Notes under the pieces: model-generated
Databases searched by the model: none
The model's input: the letters and a program-made list of their open reading frames with translations, nothing else
What the model was told of the DNA's origin: nothing
DNA from: Oscillospiraceae bacterium
Lineage (GTDB): Bacteria; Bacillota; Clostridia; Oscillospirales; Oscillospiraceae
Assembly (NCBI GenBank): GCA_015067585.1
Contig: SVMC01000005.1
Span: 1-64,000 of the forward strand
Reading direction: 5' to 3'
DNA length: 64,000 nt
In this document: one piece after another, positions 54,152-61,838 of the stretch
How positions within the stretch are numbered: the stretch's first letter is position 1
Layout: each line of letters starts with the position of its first letter
Translations under genes and position numbers: made by a program

Positions 54152-54538
54152 ATGAACAACAAAAAATGGCTCGTTCTCGTTGTACCGATCGTTATGCTTG
54201 CGGCCTTATGGTTTACGGGCATCATTCCGAAGCAGATCGCAAGGATCGCGGGAACAAGCTATGTTGAAAAGCATTTCCCCGAAATGCAGCTGGAGTGCGT
54301 TGGCGTAGAGTACGCGGAGGCCTTCGGGGATTATTTGATTTCTTTCAAAGATAAGAATGGGAATGCCTACAGCTGCGTCATCGGCCCGGAACTTTTCCCG
54401 GTCTCTCTGGGGCAAGGGCTGTTTGCCATAGAATGTGATTATGCGGAATACAAGCTGATTTACGGCGCTGTTCCTGACGCGGAACGCAGCGAGCAGGCAA
54501 TCAACGGCAGAGGCGGACCACTTATCCTCGCGGAATAA
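54152..54538 (+). CDS. Hypothetical exported/membrane-anchored protein
   Basis: MNNKKWLVLVVPIVMLAALWFTGIIPKQIARIAG...; RBS aaaggag. Confidence 0.7.
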   Translation: MNNKKWLVLVVPIVMLAALWFTGIIPKQIARIAGTSYVEKHFPEMQLECVGVEYAEAFGDYLISFKDKNGNAYSCVIGPELFPVSLGQGLFAIECDYAEYKLIYGAVPDAERSEQAINGRGGPLILAE

Positions 54539-54565
54539 AGAACGATCGATCAGGAGGGCGGACAT

Positions 54566-54844
54566 ATGAAATTTGTGTTTGACATAAACCCGGCCGCAGC
54601 AACATCTTCGACCATTCTTGCAATCATTATTGCAATTATTATGTTCATTGTTGTGCCTGTTGTGCTGGCGGTCACTGAATACCGATTGACAAAAAAGAAC
54701 AAAAACTTCGGTCTCTACCTTTTGGCCGGGATATTTGCCGGCGCAGTCCTGTTTGGGCTGTATGCACTGTTTCTTGGCCTTGTATTGCTGATCGTGTATT
54801 TTTCAGCATTGCGCCACGGGCAAATAAAGGACAAGCCCATGTAG
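54566..54844 (+). CDS. Hypothetical membrane protein
   Basis: 92-aa ORF with two to three TM segments; RBS aggaggg. Confidence 0.7.
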   Translation: MKFVFDINPAAATSSTILAIIIAIIMFIVVPVVLAVTEYRLTKKNKNFGLYLLAGIFAGAVLFGLYALFLGLVLLIVYFSALRHGQIKDKPM

Positions 54845-54943
54845 CATCAGATTTCCTGGCTGATTTTGTATAAAGTCGTAGTTCCAAATATAGGAGCATC
54901 ATCCCCCGTCCCGGCCGGCTTGGTTCATTTTGTCTCATAGATT

Positions 54944-55324
54944 CTAAAGAAGATTGCGCCAGATGGGGCGTTCCATTTCGGTCAGGTGTTCCACCATAGC
55001 AAGGAGCTTGGCGCAGCTGGATAGAAATTCTTCCCGCTTGCCGGTTTCGGCATAAACCATCAGGTCAGAAAACTCCCGGTGGATGTCATCCGTTTCCTCG
55101 TGGCTCATGACTATATCGATGAAGCCCTCGTTTTCCTCCCATGCGCGCTGCGCTTCGGCGCTGCGGCGAAGTGCAGAAGCGCGGTCCTCCCTTTCAGCTG
55201 CAGCCTGTGCCTGTTCTAAAAAAAGGAGTGTCTGCTGGGTTTTTGCCTGCAGGAGATAGAAGGATCCAATGCAAACCGCAAACAATAATATCATGATACC
55301 AAGCGCAAACCAAAGGTGCTTCAT
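54944..55324 (-). CDS. DUF4363-like protein
   Basis: MKHLWFALGIMILLFAVCIGSFYLLQ... with helical periplasmic-type region; adjacent to DUF421. Confidence 0.7.
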   Translation of the reverse strand: MKHLWFALGIMILLFAVCIGSFYLLQAKTQQTLLFLEQAQAAAEREDRASALRRSAEAQRAWEENEGFIDIVMSHEETDDIHREFSDLMVYAETGKREEFLSSCAKLLAMVEHLTEMERPIWRNLL

Positions 55325-55355
55325 TCCACCACTCCCCATAATTTAAAGTGTTATG

Positions 55356-56030
55356 TCAACCGTCATCCCGTTTGCAAAAATATATACTGTCCGCCTTGTC
55401 CACCGTCAGGAGAAGCACCTCTTTTTGCCGGCACTTGTGCCGGTGCAGTAATTGCTCCAGCCATACCCGGTCTTTTCCGGATTTTTGAAGATTATCTGTC
55501 AGAAGCCGTCCATCGCTGATGATGGTGTAGGGAAGATCGTCGTCCTTTGCCGAAATGCCCGCCTCCATCGCCTTGGGCGGCTGATACTTTGCGTAGGGAA
55601 AGGCGGAGATCTGTCCGTTTGTTTCTAAAATGGCATATTTCACCGTAGAAAGATCCATGATGCCCTGCTCCCGAAGCTGCCCTGTCAGCTCATCCAGATG
55701 GATGCGGGTTCGGCGCAGATTGTTCTGGATCAGCGTTCCGTTTTCAATCAGGATCACCGGCTTGCCGCAAAGCAGCCGACGCACGGCAATGCTCTTCATA
55801 CTCGCCACCGCTAAGATCAGCTCCAGCGCTAAAATGGCCAAAATGGGTACAAGGCCGGAAAACAGCGGAATGGCATTGTCCTGCATGGGAATGGAGGCAA
55901 GGTCGGCAATGATCATCGCCACCACAAATTCCGAAGGCTCCATCTCCCCAAGCTCCCGTTTCCCCATCAGGCGGATGACCACGATGAGGATCAGATACAG
56001 TATGATGGTACGGATCAGCGAAATCAGCAT
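55356..56030 (-). CDS. DUF421 (YetF/YcaP-type) membrane protein
   Basis: MLISLIRTIILYLILIVVIRLMGKRELGEMEPSEFVVAMIIADLASIPMQD...GKPVILIENGTL. Confidence 0.88.
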   Translation of the reverse strand: MLISLIRTIILYLILIVVIRLMGKRELGEMEPSEFVVAMIIADLASIPMQDNAIPLFSGLVPILAILALELILAVASMKSIAVRRLLCGKPVILIENGTLIQNNLRRTRIHLDELTGQLREQGIMDLSTVKYAILETNGQISAFPYAKYQPPKAMEAGISAKDDDLPYTIISDGRLLTDNLQKSGKDRVWLEQLLHRHKCRQKEVLLLTVDKADSIYFCKRDDG

Positions 56031-56154
56031 TTTCCCACCTCCCAAAGCAGTATTTGCCCGTTCTGTCCGGATTATGCTTTGCGGGAAATTTCAGTTTACC
56101 TCGGGACAATTCTGCGCTATAATGAAAGAAATCCATGGAAAGGAAGGCTGCGGC

Positions 56155-56718
56155 ATGAAGGCTTGGGGACATTTTAAGACCGTCAATCACCACCGTTTTC
56201 TTGTAATGAAGCACTGCTTTCAGGTGGGGCTTTATTGGCAGGGCCTGACCCATGACCTGTCCAAGTATTCTCCCACAGAATTTGTAGTGGGCATCCGCTA
56301 TTACACCGGTACCCGCAGCCCCAATGCGGTGGAGCGGAGCATCAAGGGCTACTCTGAGGCATGGATGCACCACAAGGGCCGCAACCGCCACCACTATGAA
56401 TACTGGACCGACCTTGATCTGAAAACCGGGCAGTACCGGGCCTACCCCATGCCCCGACGCTACCTTGTGGAAATGGTGATGGACCGCATCGCCGCCTGCA
56501 AGACCTACCACGGGAAGGACTATACCGATGCCGATGCCCTGAACTATTACCTCAGGGCAAGGGAAACCCCGCTTCTTCACCCCGAAACCTCCCTGCAGCT
56601 TCGCCATATCCTGAAGATGCTTGCGGATTACGGCGAAAAGACAACCTTCCGCTTCCTTCGGGATGTGGTGCTGGCGGGCAAGCCTTTTCCCTTTGAGGAT
56701 ACCTCTGCTAAATTTTAA
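56155..56718 (+). CDS. DUF5662-like protein
   Basis: MKAWGHFKTVNHHRFLVMKHCFQVGLYWQGLTHDLSKYSPTEFVVGIRYY...AWMHHKGRNRHHYEYW. Confidence 0.8.
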   Translation: MKAWGHFKTVNHHRFLVMKHCFQVGLYWQGLTHDLSKYSPTEFVVGIRYYTGTRSPNAVERSIKGYSEAWMHHKGRNRHHYEYWTDLDLKTGQYRAYPMPRRYLVEMVMDRIAACKTYHGKDYTDADALNYYLRARETPLLHPETSLQLRHILKMLADYGEKTTFRFLRDVVLAGKPFPFEDTSAKF

Positions 56719-56803
56719 GATAATTTACAATTATTCTTGCATATTCAGAGGTTCTGTGGTATATTTATCAGGATTTCCCACCACTGATGAAAGGGGATTT
56801 CCT

Positions 56804-57685
56804 ATGGAAATGATCCTCCATGCCCTGCTTCATGCCCTGAAGGATGGCCTTCTCAGCATTCCGGTGCTGTTCATCGCCTATGTGCTGATGGAGCTGCTGG
56901 AACGAAGCGAGCGGCTGAATGAAACAAAAATTCTGAATTCCACCCGGAAGACCGGCCCCTTGCTGGGCGGTATTTTAGGCATCGTGCCCCAGTGCGGCAT
57001 CTCCGGCGCTGCCGCCAGCCTGTTCTCCACCGGTTCCATCACCGTTGGCACCATGCTGGCCGTATTCTTCGCCACCTCCGATGAGATGCTCCCCATCCTG
57101 CTGACCTCTCTGACCGACAGCTCTTCCACGGTGACCCTGCCCAAGATCGTGCTGATCGTTCTGTCCAAGGCTGCCTGTGCCATCGTGCTGGGTTATCTGG
57201 CAGACCTGATCCTGCGCCGTGCGGTCAAGGCTGACCGGGATATTCACAGCTTCTGCGAGCGGGAACACTGCTCCTGTGAGGAGGAAGAGGGCAATGTATT
57301 CCTCTCCGCCCTGAAGCACACCCTGAAGATCGCAGGTATGCTGATCGGCGTAGGCTTTGCGCTGAGCTTGTTCTTTGAACTGGTGGGTACGGAGGCCATC
57401 TCCCGCCTGTTCATTCAGCTTCCTGTGGTGGGTGAGTTGGTGATCGGTGCCTTCGGTCTGATCCCCAACTGTGCGGTGTCTGTGATCCTGACGGAGTTTT
57501 ATCTGGAAGGCGTTCTGTCCATCGGCTGCCTGTTCTCGGGCCTTCTGGCCAATGCGGGCATCGGCCTTTTGGTGCTGCTGCGGAACAACAAAAAGCCGAA
57601 AGAAAATCTGGCCATCATTGCGGTGCTCTATTCCCTCTCTGTGGTGACCGGTATTCTTATCACCTTCGGCCAAATGCTTCTGTAA
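56804..57685 (+). CDS. Putative manganese/efflux transporter
   Basis: GPLLGGILGIVPQCGISGAAASLFSTGSITVGTMLAVFFATSDEMLPILLTS and inverted half GAFGLIPNCAVSVILTEFYLEG. Confidence 0.82.
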   Translation: MEMILHALLHALKDGLLSIPVLFIAYVLMELLERSERLNETKILNSTRKTGPLLGGILGIVPQCGISGAAASLFSTGSITVGTMLAVFFATSDEMLPILLTSLTDSSSTVTLPKIVLIVLSKAACAIVLGYLADLILRRAVKADRDIHSFCEREHCSCEEEEGNVFLSALKHTLKIAGMLIGVGFALSLFFELVGTEAISRLFIQLPVVGELVIGAFGLIPNCAVSVILTEFYLEGVLSIGCLFSGLLANAGIGLLVLLRNNKKPKENLAIIAVLYSLSVVTGILITFGQMLL

Positions 57686-57691
57686 ATTATC

Positions 57692-57722
57692 ATGCCCTGA
57701 TCGCTACAAACGATCAGGGCAT
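57692..57722. terminator. Bidirectional intrinsic terminator
   Basis: atgccctgatcg-ctacaaa-cgatcagggcat. Confidence 0.75.
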
Positions 57723-57726
57723 TGTT

Positions 57727-58626
57727 TTATTCAAATAAGGAACACTGTGCAGATTGAAGCGCTGACAGGGAGCGCAGGTCCTCCTCTCTCAGCAGGTTTG
57801 CGCCCCGGTCACACAGGGCATGCATGGCCTCTGAGCCATCATCACACACATAGACCTCCGACCAGCCACGGCGGAGATTCTCCGTGGTGCCGCTCCATGT
57901 GCCGCCTTGGTTTGCGGCACACTGGGCAACGAAGGTCTTTTCCCCCAGCGCATGGATAAGGTGATTGCGGTGCAGTGCACGGGCGGGAGAGAAGGGAAGA
58001 TCATATCCTGACTCCGAGAGTATCAGCTGATGGCTTTCGTCCCGGGGCACATGGCGGGATAGCTCATCTGCCACAAAAGCAATGATGCTGCCTCCGGCCT
58101 GCAGGCAGGCCGTTTGTCCTTCCCGGTCCGCACCCGCTGCGTTGCCGGACACCAGCACAAAGCCTTCTCTTGCCGCAAGGCTGCCCACCCTGCGGGCAAA
58201 GCGCTTGCCCGCCTCTTTTAGTGCCCTTGACCCCACCAAGCTGATGGCAGGACGGTTCAAAAGCTCTAAATTCCCGGCGGCGAACAGCAGCGGCGGTGCA
58301 TTGGTTCCAAGCAGGTGGTGGAGCCGTTCCGGGTATTCCGGCGAAAGTCGGGTCAGCAGGGTGATGTTTCTGGCTCTTGCGCCATCAAGGTAATGCTCTA
58401 ATCTGAGCTCCCGGTCAAGCAGGGCGCAGATGCGCCATGCCTCTTCCTCAGTATAGCCCATGGCGGCCAGATCTGTCTCCCGAAGGATCGCACTTGGCTG
58501 CGCAGGCATTCCCATGGCCCTGACCCGCTGCCCAAGGGTGCGAAGCTGCGCTGTGGTGAGAGGGCGCAGGTCATCACCCGGAATCACGCAGCACAGCAGG
58601 GCAATGCCCCACTCCCGGGCGTTCAT
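57727..58626 (-). CDS. DprA/Smf-family DNA-processing protein
   Basis: ISLVGSRALKEAGKRFARRVGSLAAREGFVLVSGNAAGADREGQTACLQAGGSIIAFV. Confidence 0.85.
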   Translation of the reverse strand: MNAREWGIALLCCVIPGDDLRPLTTAQLRTLGQRVRAMGMPAQPSAILRETDLAAMGYTEEEAWRICALLDRELRLEHYLDGARARNITLLTRLSPEYPERLHHLLGTNAPPLLFAAGNLELLNRPAISLVGSRALKEAGKRFARRVGSLAAREGFVLVSGNAAGADREGQTACLQAGGSIIAFVADELSRHVPRDESHQLILSESGYDLPFSPARALHRNHLIHALGEKTFVAQCAANQGGTWSGTTENLRRGWSEVYVCDDGSEAMHALCDRGANLLREEDLRSLSALQSAQCSLFE

Positions 58627-59816
58627 CTGTAACGGCGGCGCGGTGTCTGAGGCGCTTTGCGGACTTCCGCCTGCACCAGAGTATCATCCGGGCCGAAGGC
58701 AATGGGCTGCACGGTGAAATGGGAATATTTTGCGATCTCATCCAGCTTGGCCTGCTCCGGGAAGGAGCCGATGACGGAAATGGCGATGCCCTTGCGGCGG
58801 GCACGCCCGGTGCGGCCAATGCGGTGGATGTAATACTCGTTTTCCGCGGGAATGTCGTAGTTGATGACCAGTTCCACATCGTCCACATCGATGCCCCGGG
58901 AGGCCACATCCGTGGCGATGAGCACAGGAATTTCGCCCTTGCGGAAGGCGTTCATGTTCTTTTCGCGGGTCTGCTGGCGGATATCGCCGTGGATGCATTC
59001 CACACGGATGCCGCTGCGGCGCAGATCATCGCAAAGCCGCTGGCACATATGCTTGGTATTGCAGAATACCAGGGCCTTTTCATAACCCAGCATGGTCAAA
59101 AGCTTCCGGGCGGCCATCTCCTTTTCCAGCGCGGGCACTGCGATGGAATACTGGTCGATGTCCGGCTTGTTCTCCTCGTCGGCGGGCACGGTAATCTCCA
59201 CCTCGTCCCGCTGGTACATCCAGGAGACAGTCATGACCTCCTGGGAAATGGTGGCGGAGAACAGACCCAACTGGCGGCGGTTTTTGATCATGTTCAGGAT
59301 CTTCGTCACATCGTTGAAGAAGCCCATGTCCAGCATTCGGTCGGCTTCGTCCAGAATGACGGTGTGGATCTTATTGAGCTTCAGGTTTCCACGGTTATAG
59401 TGATCCATCAGGCGGCCGGGCGTGGCCACCACGATCTGAGGGTGTTTCTTTAACTGGCGGATCTGCCCGTCCATTTTCGCACCGCCGTACACCACGGCAA
59501 CACGGATGCCCTCCCAGCAGGAAAGCAGTCCCCGCAGCTCGTCACCGATCTGGATGGCAAGCTCACGTGTAGGAGCGAGGATCAGCCCCTGCAGGTCTTC
59601 GCTTTTTGCGTCCACATGGACCAGCATGGGAATGCCAAAGGCGAAGGTCTTGCCTGTGCCGGTGGGTGCCTTGGCGATCACATCCCGCCACGCCAGCAGC
59701 GGGGGGATGGCTTCCGCCTGTATCCGGGTGGGATAACCGTAACCTTTCTTTTCCAGCGCCTTCAGGATCGGCTCCGGCAGGCCAAGTGCCTGAAATGTGA
59801 GATTCGTATCTTGCAT
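58623..59816 (-). CDS. DEAD-box RNA helicase
   Basis: KAPTGTGKTFAFGIPML, APTRELAIQ, VILDEADRMLDMGF, SATISQ, ATDVASRGIDVDDVELVINYDIP, HRIGRTGRA. Confidence 0.96.
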   Translation of the reverse strand: MQDTNLTFQALGLPEPILKALEKKGYGYPTRIQAEAIPPLLAWRDVIAKAPTGTGKTFAFGIPMLVHVDAKSEDLQGLILAPTRELAIQIGDELRGLLSCWEGIRVAVVYGGAKMDGQIRQLKKHPQIVVATPGRLMDHYNRGNLKLNKIHTVILDEADRMLDMGFFNDVTKILNMIKNRRQLGLFSATISQEVMTVSWMYQRDEVEITVPADEENKPDIDQYSIAVPALEKEMAARKLLTMLGYEKALVFCNTKHMCQRLCDDLRRSGIRVECIHGDIRQQTREKNMNAFRKGEIPVLIATDVASRGIDVDDVELVINYDIPAENEYYIHRIGRTGRARRKGIAISVIGSFPEQAKLDEIAKYSHFTVQPIAFGPDDTLVQAEVRKAPQTPRRRYR

Positions 59817-59935
59817 TGCAGTTTCCTTTTCTTTCTGACCAAATTTTTCAATTTTATTATAGCAGTTTTTTTGCTATTTTCAACCGGTGAAAAATATGGT
59901 ATGATAATATAAATACTATGTGAAGGAGAATCGCC

Positions 59936-60766
59936 ATGAGCAAAGCTGACCTGATCTATCGGGAAAACTGCCGCGCCATTTTAGAGCACGGTGTGTGGGA
60001 TACCGACCGGGAAGTGCGTCCCCGCTGGGATGACGGAACCCCTGCCCATACCGTGAAGGCCTTCGGCATCGTCAACCGCTATGACCTGCGGGAGGAATTC
60101 CCCATCATGACCCTGCGGCGCACCTTCTACCGCTCCTGCGTGGATGAGCTGCTGTGGATCTGGCAGAAGAAGTCTAACAATGTCCGGGATCTTTCCAGCC
60201 ATATCTGGGACAGCTGGGCAGACGAGAACGGCTCCATCGGCAAGGCCTACGGCTATCAGCTTGGTGTCAAGCATCAATACCGCGAGGGCGCGTTCGATCA
60301 GGTGGACCGGGTGCTGTACGACCTGAAGCATAACCCCGCCAGCCGCCGCATCCTCACGAATCTTTACAATTTCTCCGACCTTCATGAGATGGCCCTGTAC
60401 CCCTGTGCCTACTCCATGACCTTCAATGTCTCCGGCAACACCCTGAACGCCATTTTGAATCAGCGCTCGCAGGATATGCTCACCGCCAACAACTGGAATG
60501 TGGTGCAGTATGCGGTGCTGGTGCATATGCTGGCGCAGGTCTCCGGTCTTGAGGCAGGCGAGCTTGTCCATGTGATCGCCGACTGCCATATTTATGACCG
60601 CCATGTACCTTTAGTGGAAAAAATGCTGGAGAATGAGCCGCTGCCCGCACCGAAGTTCTGCCTTGACCCCAATGTGACGAGCTTCTACGATTTCACCCGG
60701 GACAGTGTGAAGTTTGAAAACTACCAGTATCACAATTTTGACGCGAAAATTCCGGTGGCTGTATGA
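59936..60766 (+). CDS. thyA: Thymidylate synthase
   Basis: FGIVNRYDLREEFPIMTLRRTFYRSCVDELLWIWQKKSNNVRDL...YPCAYSMTFNVSGNTLNAILNQRSQDMLTANNWNVVQYAVLVHMLAQ...VHVIADCHIYDRH. Confidence 0.95.
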   Translation: MSKADLIYRENCRAILEHGVWDTDREVRPRWDDGTPAHTVKAFGIVNRYDLREEFPIMTLRRTFYRSCVDELLWIWQKKSNNVRDLSSHIWDSWADENGSIGKAYGYQLGVKHQYREGAFDQVDRVLYDLKHNPASRRILTNLYNFSDLHEMALYPCAYSMTFNVSGNTLNAILNQRSQDMLTANNWNVVQYAVLVHMLAQVSGLEAGELVHVIADCHIYDRHVPLVEKMLENEPLPAPKFCLDPNVTSFYDFTRDSVKFENYQYHNFDAKIPVAV

Positions 60767-61284
60767 TGGAACTGATTGTAAATGTATCGGAAAACTGGGG
60801 CATCGGCATGGGCGACCGGCTGTTGGTGAGCATCCGGGCAGACCTGCTGCGCTTCCGTGAACTGACCATGGGCGGCACCGTGATCTTAGGCCGCAAGACC
60901 CTGCAGACCTTCCCGGGCGGCCGTCCCCTGAAGGGAAGAAGAAACATCATCCTCTCCACCAGTGCAGATTATCAGGTGGAAAATGCCGAAGTGGCGCACA
61001 ATTTGGAAGAGCTGCTCAGCCTCCTGCGCCCGGAGGAAAACACCTTCGTCATCGGCGGCGAAAGCATCTACCGCCTGCTGCTGCCCTACTGTGAGCGGGC
61101 AAGGGTGACAAAATCTTATGTCAACCTACCCGCCGACCGTTTCTTCCCAAAATTGGATGAGATGCCCAACTGGAAGGTTGAAAACACGGAAGAACTGCTG
61201 GAAGAAAACGGCGTGTCCTTCCAATATATAGATTATGTCAACTCCAACCTCCTGCCCCTTCCCGCTGCACAGTTGAATGCTTGA
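60763..61284 (+). CDS. Dihydrofolate reductase
   Basis: VSENWGIGMGDRLLVSIRADLLRFRELTMGGTVILGRKTLQTFPGGRPLKGRRNIILS...FVIGGESIYRLLLPYC; overlaps thyA by 4 nt. Confidence 0.93.
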   Translation: MMELIVNVSENWGIGMGDRLLVSIRADLLRFRELTMGGTVILGRKTLQTFPGGRPLKGRRNIILSTSADYQVENAEVAHNLEELLSLLRPEENTFVIGGESIYRLLLPYCERARVTKSYVNLPADRFFPKLDEMPNWKVENTEELLEENGVSFQYIDYVNSNLLPLPAAQLNA

Positions 61285-61291
61285 TTTCCAC

Positions 61292-61319
61292 GCCCGGTTC
61301 GCTCTACAGCGAACCGGGC
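61292..61319 (+). terminator. Intrinsic terminator
   Basis: gcccggttcgct-ctac-agcgaaccgggc-acggttttttat. Confidence 0.85.
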
Positions 61320-61406
61320 ACGGTTTTTTATCAAGAACATGGAATCTTTTCTTCCATTTTACAAAAACAGATGCTATCATAAAGAAAAATGCAAAGGGTG
61401 ATGGTC

Positions 61407-61823
61407 ATGAGGATCTATATTCATCTGAAAAAGCTGGGGAAGAGGCTGCGGCAGGTGGAAGCCTGCGCCTATGAGCTGCAGCGCTGCCCCGATACCCTGC
61501 GGGAGCTGATCTGCGAACTGGTGCAAAAAAGTGTGGAGGACTATCACAGCCGGATGGACAAGCAATCCGCTGCTGTGCTGACGGGTGAGGCCCTTGCGGG
61601 CATGGCGCAGGTGGGCAAGATCGGCTTTGGCATCAGCTATGGCACAAAGCGGGCAAACCTGGATGACGCGATCGAAACCGCCCTCACCGGCTTTGCCGAT
61701 GGCCTGTACCGTTTTTTCCTCAATGACTGCGAAGTGACGGCGCTAAATGCACCATTGAAGCTTCAGGAGAACGACACCGTTACCATCCTCCGTCTGGTCA
61801 TGCTGACCGGCGGGATGCTCTAA
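61407..61823 (+). CDS. Conserved hypothetical protein upstream of a very large ORF
   Basis: MRIYIHLKKLGKRLRQVEACAYELQRCPDTLRELICELVQKSVEDYHSRMDKQ...; ATG 61389 also possible. Confidence 0.7.
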   Translation: MRIYIHLKKLGKRLRQVEACAYELQRCPDTLRELICELVQKSVEDYHSRMDKQSAAVLTGEALAGMAQVGKIGFGISYGTKRANLDDAIETALTGFADGLYRFFLNDCEVTALNAPLKLQENDTVTILRLVMLTGGML

Positions 61824-61838
61824 GAAAGGAGGATCACC

